64,000 nucleotides of DNA from Leptospira barantonii (GCF_002811925.1 NZ_NPDS01000009.1:146490-210489), one strand, 5' to 3'; counted from the first letter of the stretch, positions 1 through 15,105 are shown. Made by a program: numbers and translations. Notes: generated by a model not told the origin, from the letters alone.

Positions 1-283
<283 letters not shown>

Positions 284-360
284 GTCTTAAAAAAAGATCT
301 TTTCATTCTCTGTCTGCAGGGAAGAATCCTTCGGATAATTCCTTTTAGGACCCGCAAAGA

Positions 361-1413
361 ATGAAGAAACTTTTTGTTTTCTCGAAACGTTTTCCTTTTT
401 CGATTCGATTCGTTTTTCCCAGAACCGTATTATTCCATTTCGTTTTTTCTTTTTCCATCGTTGTTCTCGGAGTTTCTTGGACTTTCGCCGAAAGTATTTC
501 CTATTCTCCGCCGCCGGATCCTTCCGAGTCCGTTTACGCGGAACAAATTTCCTGTCATCCGAACGACTGCATCACTCTGAAGCTTGAAGACATTCTCGGG
601 GAAGGAGTTCGATCCAAGATTTCCGATCTCATGTCCGAGAACGCGGGAAAGATTTTGATCGATACTTCCAATTCTCCCCGAAAGATCGATTCCGACGATC
701 TCGACGATATCAGAACCGTACTCGAAGAAATTTCAAAACGAGACGGTAAGGTCGCTATCGAAAAACTGCACATTGCGATCCGCGCGTTTCAACTTCCGGA
801 TCCTCCTTTTTTAAAGGACGTGGGTTCCGTCGGTTGGGACGTGGTCAAAAGAATTTATAAGAAAGTCTATTACAGAAGAACCTCCGATTATCACGCAAAG
901 GTTTTGTATCATCCGGAAAACCTAAACATCTTTCTCGTTTATTTCGTTCATCGTAAGTATGGAGATATCTGCAACACGGTATTTGCAAGTTGTAACGAAA
1001 TAGAATATCTGGACGACGATACGTTCGACTTACAACTTTCCGGGGCGCTCAAAGAATCGAGGGAAAAGAAAATTCCGGTTAAGGTTTCTTTTCGTCAAAC
1101 CGAGGCGGTTCTTCCCGAGGCAAAGATCGATCTTGAATATCTCAAAGGAGTCAATCGTTCGGCTCGTATTTATAAGTGGATGGCCGCGAGTAAGGAAAGG
1201 GAAGTCAAACCCGTCACTAAGTCTAGGTTTCTTGTTTTTCAAGCGGTGGTCACAGCGATCGATTATTCTTTAACCGTATACGATATGATCTCTTCCTTAA
1301 TCATGTATCGACCCGCGACCGAAAGAAAGATAGAAGTGAATTACGTCGAAACCGATCAGGGCAAAAAGATCGATTCGGTGATCTTTCTTCCGCCCGAAGA
1401 TGAAAAAAAATAG
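361..1413 (+). CDS. exported protein of unknown function
   Basis: 350 residues from an ATG. The N-terminus is long and basic, followed by a hydrophobic stretch (about residues 23-43) ending near TFAES, which fits a Sec signal peptide. The mature part has two early cysteines (SCHPNDC) that could form a disulfide, then a mixed alpha/beta region without a family I recognise. There is no lipobox or transmembrane segment after the signal. It stands alone, 77 bases after the cupin gene and 53 bases before the HAD gene. Probably periplasmic or surface-associated; function unknown. Confidence 0.7.
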   Translation: MKKLFVFSKRFPFSIRFVFPRTVLFHFVFSFSIVVLGVSWTFAESISYSPPPDPSESVYAEQISCHPNDCITLKLEDILGEGVRSKISDLMSENAGKILIDTSNSPRKIDSDDLDDIRTVLEEISKRDGKVAIEKLHIAIRAFQLPDPPFLKDVGSVGWDVVKRIYKKVYYRRTSDYHAKVLYHPENLNIFLVYFVHRKYGDICNTVFASCNEIEYLDDDTFDLQLSGALKESREKKIPVKVSFRQTEAVLPEAKIDLEYLKGVNRSARIYKWMAASKEREVKPVTKSRFLVFQAVVTAIDYSLTVYDMISSLIMYRPATERKIEVNYVETDQGKKIDSVIFLPPEDEKK

Positions 1414-1466
1414 TCGCATTCGTTGAAACGTCGAAAAGAATCAATGAAAACGGATTGGGATTCTTT

Positions 1467-2114
1467 TTGAAAATTAAAGCGATCATTTTTGATTACGACG
1501 ACACACTGGTCCAAACTCGAAAGGTACGTTACAAAACCTTAAAGTCTCTTGCATTAGAGAAATTTAATTTCGAATTGAAGGACGTAAGGATCGACGAAGC
1601 CTGGGGTTTGCCCGGAGACGATTTTTTAAGAAAGGTCTACGGAGAATATTCTCTGGATTTGGAATCTCTCTGGGAATCGTATAATACGTTCTGCGAACGG
1701 GATCCGAATCTTGTGTTCGACGGCGTGAACGAGTTCATTCTGGAACACGGTTCCATTCTTCCTTTGGGAATCTTATCCTCTTCGAGCGGAAGAAGGGTTT
1801 TGAAAGAAATCGAATCCATGGAGTTTTCGAAGGATTCTTTTTTTGCGGTTCAAACCGCCGAAGATACAAAGGTTCACAAGCCCAACCCCGAAGTTTTTTT
1901 ACCGATTTTGGAAACTACAAAACGAATGAATCTGGATCCTTCTTCCATTCTTTACGTCGGAGATACGATCGGAGACAAAATCGCTTCGGAGAAAGCGGGT
2001 CTTCTTTTTTTAGGAATGGCGCACGAAGAAAAAACGGAGGATCTTTTTAGATCGTCTAACATAGATTTTGTGAGTTCGTTTTCCAAACTTCGAGAAAGAA
2101 TTCGTTCGGTTTAA
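1467..2114 (+). CDS. HAD-superfamily hydrolase
   Basis: 215 residues from TTG at 1467, chosen because GGGA at 1457-1460 sits about six bases upstream; an in-frame TTG at 1455 would add four residues. The four HAD motifs are present: DYDDT near the N-terminus (nucleophile Asp and acid/base Asp), the motif II serine in the SSSSGRR segment, the motif III lysine in KVHKPNPEVF, and GDTIGD as motif IV. A helical cap between motifs I and II resembles phosphoglycolate-phosphatase-like members. The substrate cannot be predicted. It converges on nhaD with a hairpin between them. Confidence 0.85.
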   Translation: MKIKAIIFDYDDTLVQTRKVRYKTLKSLALEKFNFELKDVRIDEAWGLPGDDFLRKVYGEYSLDLESLWESYNTFCERDPNLVFDGVNEFILEHGSILPLGILSSSSGRRVLKEIESMEFSKDSFFAVQTAEDTKVHKPNPEVFLPILETTKRMNLDPSSILYVGDTIGDKIASEKAGLLFLGMAHEEKTEDLFRSSNIDFVSSFSKLRERIRSV

Positions 2115-2149
2115 AAGTCGAGAAGGGCGGTGCGAAGCGGAAAGTAAAA

Positions 2150-2175
2150 CGCCTCCCTTCTTTCGAAGAGAGGCG
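2150..2175. terminator. hairpin between convergent genes, probable bidirectional terminator
   Basis: CGCCTC at 2150-2155 pairs with GAGGCG at 2170-2175, and CTTC/GAAG continue the stem inside after one C/A mismatch, with a TTTC loop. It lies exactly between the convergent HAD and nhaD genes. The flanks are T-rich rather than a clean T run, so termination is likely but not certain. Confidence 0.5.
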
Positions 2176-2184
2176 ATGTTCTTC

Positions 2185-3657
2185 TTAACGGAAGAATATG
2201 AAAGTCAACAAAATGAAAGTCGGAATCAAGATTGCAAAAGAATAAAGAACGTATCCGCCGAAACTCGGCATTTTGATCTGATTCTCTTCCGCAACCGATT
2301 TCACCATAAAGTTCGGTGCGTTTCCGATATAAGTCAGAGCTCCCATAAACACGGCCCCCACTGAAATCGCTTTCAAAATGTTTTCCGCGTGAGCATCCGC
2401 AAGAATCTGCGCGACGTCCGTCATTCCCAAGGTTCCTTTCGCTAAGGATAGGAACGTAAGATACGTCGGAGCGTTGTCGAGAACTCCGGAGAACAATCCA
2501 GTTACCCAGAAGAACTGCCAGGTTTCCGTTACACCCAATTCTTTTCCGTGGTGTTCCAAAAGAATCAAAGCAGGAATCATCGTGATGAAAATTCCGATGA
2601 ACAGATACGCAACCTCTTGGATCGGATGTAAGGTGAACTTGTTGTGTTCTCTTACGTGACCTTTCGTAGTCAATTTGGAAAGAACAATCAGTCCCACTAG
2701 AACCCCTTCCCGAATGAACGCGAGATACGGATTTTCGGCGATCGCAGGAATGTAGTTTTGATTTAAGAAAGCTACGGACAAAACGATCCCGAGCAACCAG
2801 ATGAAATTCACCTGACCTTCGAGACTGATCTTTTCGCGATGAACGTGATCCTTTTTGATATCCTTAACGGTTTCCTTTTTATACGCGATCGTATCCCAAA
2901 TGAAGTAAGCGACCAAAAGTAGAATTCCCGCAACGAGCAACTCCGGTAAAAGTTTAAACGTCCAGGTAAACGGAACTCCGATCAGATAACCGAGAAACAA
3001 AGGAGGATCTCCGAGAGGAGTTAAGGAACCGCCGATGTTGGAAACCAAAAAGATAAAGAAGATCACCGTGTGAACCACGTGTTTTCTTTCCGAGTTCGTT
3101 TTTAGAATCGGGCGAATCAAAAGCATGGAAGCTCCGGTCGTTCCGATAAACGAAGCGAGAAAGGTTCCGATGATGAGGAAGATCGTGTTGTTTAACGGAG
3201 TCGCTTCAATATCGCCTTTCAAACGGATTCCGCCCGAGATGTAGAAGAGCGAACCGAGAAGGATGATAAACGGAACATACTCGAAAACGAGTGTGTGAAC
3301 GATCTTACCGAACCAGCCGTGAAGAACCAAAATGATAAACGAAATCGCTCCCAACGCGAGCGCGAGAATCAGTTTGTTCGTGTTGCTTTCCCACCAATGA
3401 GAGGTCGTATGCGAAACGATCGGTAAAAGTGCGATGCTCAAAAGCATAAGAACGAACGGAATTACGCTCCAATACGGAAGGTCTTCGCCGGCGACTTCGT
3501 GATGGCCGGAAGAAGCTTCTTCCGTATGAGAAGAATCATGTGCCTCGGTAGTCTGAACCGGACTTTGTGTTTCCCCCGCCGGTTCGTCCGCTAAAAGTGC
3601 GGTCGCCGGTAAGATCAGAAGGATCGCCAGAAGGACGGATGTTAGTTTTTGTTTCAT
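2185..3657 (-). CDS. nhaD: NhaD-type Na+/H+ antiporter
   Basis: 490 residues. A signal-like N-terminus (to about residue 23) is followed by a histidine- and glutamate-rich periplasmic segment (to about residue 60), then some 12 hydrophobic segments of the ArsB/NhaD permease fold. Diagnostic pieces include GTTGASMLLIRPIL, NIGGSLTPLGDPPLFLGYL and SGVLDNAPTYLTFL, the paired half-helix motifs of the ion-transporter superfamily. The family exchanges cytoplasmic Na+ (or Li+) for external protons in the inner membrane. It is transcribed away from the PerR-like gene at 3902 across a 244-base gap, so shared regulation is possible. Confidence 0.88.
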   Translation of the reverse strand: MKQKLTSVLLAILLILPATALLADEPAGETQSPVQTTEAHDSSHTEEASSGHHEVAGEDLPYWSVIPFVLMLLSIALLPIVSHTTSHWWESNTNKLILALALGAISFIILVLHGWFGKIVHTLVFEYVPFIILLGSLFYISGGIRLKGDIEATPLNNTIFLIIGTFLASFIGTTGASMLLIRPILKTNSERKHVVHTVIFFIFLVSNIGGSLTPLGDPPLFLGYLIGVPFTWTFKLLPELLVAGILLLVAYFIWDTIAYKKETVKDIKKDHVHREKISLEGQVNFIWLLGIVLSVAFLNQNYIPAIAENPYLAFIREGVLVGLIVLSKLTTKGHVREHNKFTLHPIQEVAYLFIGIFITMIPALILLEHHGKELGVTETWQFFWVTGLFSGVLDNAPTYLTFLSLAKGTLGMTDVAQILADAHAENILKAISVGAVFMGALTYIGNAPNFMVKSVAEENQIKMPSFGGYVLYSFAILIPTFILLTFIFFR

Positions 3658-3901
3658 TGCTCGTATCGTCTGAAGAATTTTTAGACATTCTCGGGACTTG
3701 GAAGAAAGAGTTAAAGTAAAAAGACTTTCTCGGGCTTTTTTTTCCCGCGTTATGACATTGTATTTTGCGAACTTTTTTAGATTGCAGAATTTTTCAAGAA
3801 AGAGATGGTTTCCTGAGAACTCCTCGAATAAAATTGTGCGAAAATTCGGCTTGAGGAAGTCTTATGGATAGAAGGGTTTCCCGATAGGAATTCTAAGAAG
3901 T

Positions 3902-4345
3902 ATGGAAGCGTTGTTTGCAAAAAAAGTCTGTCTTACTCCGATCGAAATCGAACAGAGATTGAAGTCCGTTTCTATTCAACCCACCATGCAGAGAATTTCG
4001 ATCTGTCAGTACGTTCTTTGCGAGGCGGATCATCCCACTGCGGAAGAGGTCAAAGAATGGGTCGATAGCCGGTCCTTCAAAATGAGTTTGGCCACCGTCT
4101 ACAACACGTTAAACATCCTTGTTTCCGCCGGGCTTCTCCGCGAATTCAAATTCTCCTGCCTGGGCAAGTCCGTATACGACAGCAATATCGTGGACCACTA
4201 TCATTTCTTTGATGAAAAGAGCGGTAAATTTCACGATATAGATACTTCCTTACTTTCCCTCAGTTCCAAACTTCCGCCGGAGTTTCTCGTCGATAAGACT
4301 GATATTCTCCTGACCGGAAATCTTGCGAACGGTTCCGCAACCTAA
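3902..4345 (+). CDS. Fur-family regulator, PerR-like, lacking structural zinc cysteines
   Basis: 147 residues: an N-terminal winged helix (about residues 12-85, with the family's SLATVYNTLNIL recognition helix) and a short dimerisation domain. Aligned by eye with Bacillus PerR, the five regulatory-metal ligands are all present: H44, D93, H99, H101 and D112 (YDSNIVDHYH... then HDI). The CxxC pairs that bind structural zinc are absent; the first is replaced by DEKS. Asp at the position equal to PerR D104 favours peroxide sensing over Fur. It lies between nhaD (divergent) and lpd (convergent, 15-base gap). Target genes are unknown. Confidence 0.85.
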   Translation: MEALFAKKVCLTPIEIEQRLKSVSIQPTMQRISICQYVLCEADHPTAEEVKEWVDSRSFKMSLATVYNTLNILVSAGLLREFKFSCLGKSVYDSNIVDHYHFFDEKSGKFHDIDTSLLSLSSKLPPEFLVDKTDILLTGNLANGSAT

Positions 4346-4360
4346 TCGCAAGTTCCATTC

Positions 4361-5779
<1,419 letters not shown>

Positions 5780-5828
5780 AAAATTCTCCGGAACTATTAG
5801 AGTCTAGTTCCGAAAGGTTCGGCAAGAA

Positions 5829-6218
5829 TTATTTTTTGAGAATGGCCTCTGCCCAAAGAAAGGTTTGTTCCGCAAGAAGGACCGCATCCATATATTCTTT
5901 TTCAAGAATTTCCTCATAATCTCCCGGATAACGGGTTGATACTGCGTAGTCCGTAAGAATCGGCAACTCTTCAAAAAAATCAGGTCTTTGGATTTCCATT
6001 GGCAAGGATGAGATTAAATTTTTGATATTATGAGTGAATTCGAATTGGGTTTGATGTTGAATCAATACGGCCTTTAAGGATTTCTCAACACTTTGTTGTG
6101 CGTGGTAACACAGTGCGTTGAGTAAGACTTCTTTCTGAATTCCCAATTTGGATAAAAGCAAATCGCTTTTCGCGTGCGCCAGCCAAGTTAAAGAAGAACT
6201 CGGATTTTCAGGCGGCAT
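5829..6218 (-). CDS. HEPN-domain protein, partner of an MNT nucleotidyltransferase
   Basis: 129 residues, almost wholly helical, with the HEPN-type core YHAQQSVEKSLKAVL, then FTHNIKNL and YAVSTRYPGDYEE. Its start overlaps the end of the MNT gene by 11 bases, so the two are co-translated, as in MNT/HEPN toxin-antitoxin pairs where MNT modifies or neutralises the HEPN protein. The RX4-6H signature of RNase-active HEPN proteins is not present: no arginine is followed by histidine at that spacing. This may therefore be the non-RNase subclass, or substrate-binding only. Confidence 0.85.
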   Translation of the reverse strand: MPPENPSSSLTWLAHAKSDLLLSKLGIQKEVLLNALCYHAQQSVEKSLKAVLIQHQTQFEFTHNIKNLISSLPMEIQRPDFFEELPILTDYAVSTRYPGDYEEILEKEYMDAVLLAEQTFLWAEAILKK

Positions 6219-6516
6219 ACAATTCTATTCCGTCTTTGAGCGCGTGAAAGTAGACAAGATGGGGAATGTTAGAATAGTTTTCGATAGTTTCTTCCGTGGC
6301 GACGATGAGATCGTACGGTCTGTTTATATTTTCGATTTTTCGATATAGGAACTGAGCGGTTTCTCGTTTTTTCGTTCCTTTCGGCATTACGATTAGAATG
6401 TCGTAATCGCTTTGATCGTTCGAAGAGCCCGTAGCCATTGAACCGAAAAGAATTATTTTCAAAGGACTTACAAGTGAAACGATTTGATTTTTCAGATTTT
6501 CTAAGTCCCGATCCAT
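6208..6516 (-). CDS. MNT-type minimal nucleotidyltransferase
   Basis: 102 residues. The polymerase-beta-fold signature is intact: GSMATGSSNDQSDYDILIV holds the GS motif and the two metal-binding aspartates (DxD), and a third carboxylate candidate is the D in RPYDLIV. Family members transfer AMP from ATP; in MNT/HEPN pairs they AMPylate the HEPN partner and act as antitoxin. It is the first gene of the two-gene unit and overlaps the HEPN gene by 11 bases. The pair lies between lpd and a methyltransferase gene with no visible mobility genes. Confidence 0.87.
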   Translation of the reverse strand: MDRDLENLKNQIVSLVSPLKIILFGSMATGSSNDQSDYDILIVMPKGTKKRETAQFLYRKIENINRPYDLIVATEETIENYSNIPHLVYFHALKDGIELYAA

Positions 6517-6626
6517 AAATCAATTTTTCCACATCGGATTTAAAAAATCAAGTAAATGGCGGTAAAGGGAATTTGATACGAGCGGGGATAAAACGAAAAA
6601 TCTCCGGGTTCGGTGTATTTCGGATT

Positions 6627-7370
6627 CTAAGCGCTCTTTTTTTTCAGAACGAGAATCATTCTACCGGCAGAATTCTTAAACTTGGTTTCGTTAAAACCGG
6701 AATAGACGTGCATGATATCGAACTTATGCCTGAGGATCATTCTTTCGATTTCGGGAAGATAGAAAACGCGCATAACGTGTTTGTCCCGAATTTCCTTCGT
6801 GTTGATCTGATAGATATAGTTCACTTCGACCATCGTAGAGGTATCGGCCCTGACCAAACGAAAACCCCTGTTTCTTTGGATCGTCGCGTTTTGGGATTTG
6901 ATCTGAGCGACCGGAGTAATCGGTTTTCTTTTGATCGTTCGGAGCGGTTCCGCGTTCCAAACTTCCAAAATCGCAAGACCTGCGGGTTTCAGATTCTGTT
7001 CGATGAGTTTGAGAGTCGCGTCGATCTCCTCGTTCGTTAAAAGATAGTTAAACGAACCGAAAAGGCTGATCACACAATCCAAAAGAACGCCGGATTGATA
7101 CGTCTGCATAGGAGCGACGTCGAACTTACAATGAGAATATCTTTTTTTGGCGACGTCTATCATTCTCGAAGACGCGTCGATTCCCTTGGGTCTATAACCG
7201 AGGGATTGAAAGTAACGGACGTGTTCTCCGGTTCCACAACCCATATCGAGAATGGTCATAATTCTATGTTTGCGAAAAAGACGATCCAAAAACTTAGCTT
7301 CGGAATCGATCTTGCGCGCGGGCTTTTCGATATCAAAGTAGAATTCTGCGAGTTCGTTGTACAACTTCAT
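6627..7370 (-). CDS. class I SAM-dependent methyltransferase
   Basis: 247 residues from ATG at 7370 (MKLYNELAEFY). A TTG at 7442 would add 24 unlikely residues and overlap the divergent gene. The Rossmann SAM-binding motif ILDMGCGTGEHVRYF is followed by the acidic strand-2 end GIDASSRMIDVAKKRY and a post-III segment, as in methyltransferase family 11/25 small-molecule enzymes. The N-terminal LYNELAEFYD-like segment is typical of that group. The substrate is unknown and the neighbours give no clue. It is not adjacent to the arsS-type gene at 55 kb, so an ArsM role is not supported. Confidence 0.82.
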   Translation of the reverse strand: MKLYNELAEFYFDIEKPARKIDSEAKFLDRLFRKHRIMTILDMGCGTGEHVRYFQSLGYRPKGIDASSRMIDVAKKRYSHCKFDVAPMQTYQSGVLLDCVISLFGSFNYLLTNEEIDATLKLIEQNLKPAGLAILEVWNAEPLRTIKRKPITPVAQIKSQNATIQRNRGFRLVRADTSTMVEVNYIYQINTKEIRDKHVMRVFYLPEIERMILRHKFDIMHVYSGFNETKFKNSAGRMILVLKKKSA

Positions 7371-7430
7371 AAAAAATCGGTTTAGAGGTATTGGAATCTG
7401 CCCGTTAAATATATTAACGGCAGTCTGCTT

Positions 7431-8515
<1,085 letters not shown>

Positions 8516-8519
<4 letters not shown>

Positions 8520-9022
8520 GCATCGATCCATTACTCGACGAAAAATTTATCCTTACGATCTCTCAGATCTTTCCGGAATATTTGGATAAGACCCTGAACG
8601 TCACCGCGATCCGGGAAGCGTTCGGTCCTTCCAAAAACGAAGGGCTTTGTTACGAGAACTGCACGATGGTCGAGTTCAAGGGAGAAATCGAAGGAAAGTT
8701 ATTTCTTGCGATGGACGGCTATACGAAATTGAAATTGCTTCCGATGGTCGCTCGATCGTTTCATATCGATCCGACGGTGAGAGCGGACGCTCCTTCGATT
8801 CTGATGGAATTCGCGAATCAGATCTGCGGTCTTTTGATCTCCGAGATGAGACTCGGAAGATTCGAAACGGATCTTCTTCCGCCGGAGATTTTAAATCACA
8901 AACTCATACCGATCGATCTTGAATCGTATAGGCAGTATATTCTGATTTATTTCGTAAAGGATTCCCACGCAAAACAATATCTGGGAAGGGTCTATCTCAT
9001 CCTATTGATGAAAAAATTTTAG
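8516..9022 (+). CDS. CheX/CheC-like chemotaxis phosphatase-family protein
   Basis: 168 residues from GTG at 8516, which overlaps the previous stop (GTGA); upstream in-frame codons would lie inside the other gene. The fold pattern fits CheC/CheX: FKGEIEGKLFLAMD strands and a helix SILMEFANQICGLLISEM that matches the phosphatase signature (D/S)-x3-E-x2-N, with PP about 21 residues later. CheX dephosphorylates CheY-P in spirochaete chemotaxis, but many relatives only bind. Translational coupling to a degenerate GGDEF membrane protein suggests a joint signalling role; that is inference. Confidence 0.65.
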
Positions 9023-9113
9023 AACGTAGAATCTTTTCGAATCTCGGATCTTCAAAAAATCACGAACCGGATAAAAATGTGGTAGAGATTTTTACCGGAC
9101 TTTAAAAAATTTC

Positions 9114-10154
9114 ATGCCGATGAATTCCTTCGACGTATTGCGCGGATTACCCTTTTTGATCGACTTTTCCGGAGTTAAAAAACCGAAACAAGCGCGCATA
9201 ACGGAGATCCTTCTCCACTTACCGAACTCCGTTTCCTTAAGAACGAAAATTCTGGACCAAGGAAAAAATCCTTCGGCTCCGATCGTTTATCTACAACACG
9301 GAATGAGCTTTAAGGGAATCGACGATCCGAGAATTCTCGCACTCGGAAACAACCTCGCGAATCGAGGTTTTAAGGTTTATCTCCCCGAACTTCCCGAGGT
9401 GAAGGGATTGTTGATCCGTTCCGAAACCGTTTCGAATATACGATCCGCATTCTTACGAATTCATTCCTTGGAAAAAAAATCGGTGTCTTATGTTTCCGCG
9501 AGTTTTTCGGCGGGGATGGGCTTTGTCGCATTAGCAAACTCGGAATGTCAGGACGCACTTTCCTCGGCGCTTTTGATCGGCGGTTATTCCAACTTCGGAA
9601 AGACGTTCCCGTTCGTATTGAAGAATTACGAAATAGAAAGTTACGCGGTGAACGTGATGTTATACAACTACGTTCATCTGATTCGATCCAAGCCCGAAGG
9701 TTTAAAGGAATATTTTTTCGAATCCGCATTGGACAACGGATTGTGGAGAGAAGGGGACGCACTTCGAGGTCCGAAAATTCTTTCCTCATTGGGGGAAGAC
9801 GATCGTGCCTTTGTTACCCGCTTCTTGGAAAGTTCCGATTTTAGAATGGAAGCCTCGCTCTCGATCAAGTCGGCCGTGGGAGAACCCTTTGTGGAAGAGA
9901 CTTCTCCCGAATTCTTCGCAAATCGTTTTACAAAACCCTGTTTTTTACTTCACGGAGACGATGATCCGGTGATATCACCTCAAGAATCCAAGGATCTACG
10001 CGACTTAATTCTGAAGAATGGAAATCGGAATGTTCCCTTTTTAGAAACAAGCCTGTTGACTCATGGGGATCATCTTCCGTTTTACACCCGTTTGACGGAG
10101 ATTCTTCCCATGGCCGAGTTTTGGGGAGATTATATTTTTTCCGCAAACCCCTGA
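9114..10154 (+). CDS. alpha/beta-hydrolase fold protein
   Basis: 346 residues from ATG 9114 (a second ATG follows two codons later). Hydrolase landmarks: YLQHGMSFKG (oxyanion-hole HG), a nucleophile elbow SFSAGMGF in which serine is flanked by S-x-S-x-G rather than the usual G-x-S-x-G, the acid in HGDDDPVISP and the histidine in THGDHLPFY. It resembles esterases or dienelactone-hydrolase-like proteins; the substrate is unknown. No signal peptide, so cytoplasmic. It stands alone, 91 bases after the CheX-like gene. Confidence 0.75.
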   Translation: MPMNSFDVLRGLPFLIDFSGVKKPKQARITEILLHLPNSVSLRTKILDQGKNPSAPIVYLQHGMSFKGIDDPRILALGNNLANRGFKVYLPELPEVKGLLIRSETVSNIRSAFLRIHSLEKKSVSYVSASFSAGMGFVALANSECQDALSSALLIGGYSNFGKTFPFVLKNYEIESYAVNVMLYNYVHLIRSKPEGLKEYFFESALDNGLWREGDALRGPKILSSLGEDDRAFVTRFLESSDFRMEASLSIKSAVGEPFVEETSPEFFANRFTKPCFLLHGDDDPVISPQESKDLRDLILKNGNRNVPFLETSLLTHGDHLPFYTRLTEILPMAEFWGDYIFSANP

Positions 10155-10459
10155 TTTTCACCGTGGTTTTTTCTTATAAGGTTCGTCTATTACCAGCCGA
10201 AACCGGCTTTGATCTTTTTGTTTCTACCGAAAGTCGGTTCTGCGACGGTTCAAAAAACGAGCAAGTTTTGTGAGGAAATTCCTAGCCGAGCTTGTTGATT
10301 CAGATGAGAGCCTATTTTTTTATTTATAATTCAGCGTATTATAAGTAAAAAAAAGTTTCATTTCAAGGGAACCTTATATACTACATTAAGTTCCTTCTCT
10401 TTAAGTCGAAGTTAAAAAGAGAAATGGACTTTGGTCTATGACTGAAAGATTGAAATATT
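10155..10459. other. 305-base intergenic region with three hairpins
   Basis: No gene of believable size is present. A weak stem AGCCG/CGGCT at 10195-10208 precedes a T-rich stretch and may end the hydrolase transcript. A long A+T inverted repeat lies at 10315-10353 (listed separately). A third inverted repeat pairs TTCTCTTT (10395-10402) with AAAGAGAA (10416-10423) within 50 bases of the next start. Together these make a structured 5' region for the FapA-like gene. Confidence 0.5.
10315..10353. repeat. 16-bp A+T-rich inverted repeat upstream of the fapA-like gene
   Basis: Bases 10315-10330 pair with 10338-10353 around a 7-base loop TCAGCGT; the only non-Watson-Crick pair is T10323-G10345, a wobble in RNA. 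The A/T flanks mean both strands end in T runs. It could be a bidirectional weak terminator or a protein-binding site; nothing in the sequence decides. Confidence 0.55.
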
Positions 10460-11962
<1,503 letters not shown>

Positions 11963-11978
11963 TTTGTTGTTTGAAATT

Positions 11979-12131
11979 GTGGGAGCTCCTACAAGATTCG
12001 GAGAACGATTTCGCTTGAAGGTATAATCGTTTTGTGATATAGGAATTTATCGCTCGTCGGCCACCACCCACCCCTCCACCCAAATCAGGGTGGGGCTCTT
12101 TGATTTACCGTAAGACCGCGGGAACTCCCAC
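11979..12131. repeat. dispersed intergenic repeat, copy A (153 bp)
   Basis: Bounded by GTGGGAGCTCCTAC (11979-11992) and GCGGGAACTCCCAC (12118-12131), which are inverted relative to each other, with a C-rich block at 12059-12097 (CCACCACCCACCCC...GGGTGGGG). Its reverse complement aligns along its whole length with 30200-30344: the end motif, the CCCCACCC...TTTGGGTGG block, then CGATAAATTCC against CGATAAAATCC, then the second end motif. This is a non-coding mobile-like or structural repeat of unknown nature. Confidence 0.65.
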
Positions 12132-12154
12132 AAAGTCCCGAGACCAAATTCTAC

Positions 12155-13249
<1,095 letters not shown>

Positions 13250-13275
13250 TCTTCCCGGCTCTAAAGGATGAGGCC

Positions 13276-13361
13276 TGATTTTTCGATTTAAAGAATGTGA
13301 TTGAAAAATCATTCTCCTTCTCCCGGAGAATGAGGAAACCCGGGGTGAATTTTTGCCCCGG
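13276..13361 (-). promoter_or_regulatory. structured leader upstream of mtnA
   Basis: Three inverted repeats follow each other between the divergent mtnA and rhomboid genes: TGATTTTTC 13276-13284 with GAAAAATCA 13303-13311; CATTCTCC 13310-13317 with GGAGAATG 13325-13332; CCGGGG 13340-13345 with CCCCGG 13356-13361. In mtnA RNA they would form successive stems, the nearest 33 bases before the start codon. I do not recognise a known riboswitch consensus. Confidence 0.4.
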
Positions 13362-13382
13362 CTTTGCCTGCTTGACTCTCTG

Positions 13383-14387
<1,005 letters not shown>

Positions 14388-14537
14388 TTCTTTCCAAGAT
14401 CCTTTTTTGCGGAACAGGATTAAAAGATACTTTTTTTCCAATAAAATCCGTCTTATAAAGTGTTAGTACTAGACGGGAGAACCAATTCTTCCGATAAGAA
14501 ATTATAGATAGAACGAATTTAAAGATAGGGTGTGATC

Positions 14538-15005
14538 GTGACTCAGAATAAAAAGAGCGCTTTGTTTGATATCTTAAAACGCGAAAAACTCGAGAAGCTG
14601 TTAAAGAAGAATCCTTCTCCGGTAGCGAACGCGTCTAAAGAAAATTCTCAAGCTCAAACACCCGCGCCGGATTCCGGTTCCGAAAAAACTTCGAACAAAA
14701 AAGAATCCCAGGGTTCCAAAATCTATAAGGCCATGGACGAGGTGAAACTCGACATCCGTTATTATTTTTTAGAGGACGAATACAGGGAAAAAGTCGCTTC
14801 GATTTACATCAAAAATGAACTTCAGTTGGACCGACTCGGAATCGAACCGAGAAAGTATCTCGATTACGCTCGAGAAAGTTTTGATCGATACAAACAACTC
14901 GATAAGAAGATGCCTCTCGAACCGATGAACAAAAAGTCCTGGGAACACGTGGAAAAGAGTTTGAACGAACTCATCACAAAACTTTTAGAGAAGTTCGTTA
15001 AGTAA
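14538..15005 (+). CDS. conserved hypothetical, charged helical protein
   Basis: 155 residues from GTG 14538, seven bases after AGGG; another GTG at 14532 adds two residues. The first 65 residues are Lys/Ser/Pro-rich and probably disordered. The rest is helical and charged (KLDIRYYFLEDEYREKV, then LDYARESFDRYKQLDKK). No known domain, signal peptide or membrane segment is seen. It ends before a strong bidirectional terminator. Confidence 0.65.
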   Translation: MTQNKKSALFDILKREKLEKLLKKNPSPVANASKENSQAQTPAPDSGSEKTSNKKESQGSKIYKAMDEVKLDIRYYFLEDEYREKVASIYIKNELQLDRLGIEPRKYLDYARESFDRYKQLDKKMPLEPMNKKSWEHVEKSLNELITKLLEKFVK

Positions 15006-15105
15006 CCTTAAGGTTGAATTCTTTCTCGCCGCCACCTTCCGCCGGGCATAACGGTGGAATCGTCCCTGATAACCTTCGAAAAAATCGAACGAATCAGTAA
15101 CCAAT

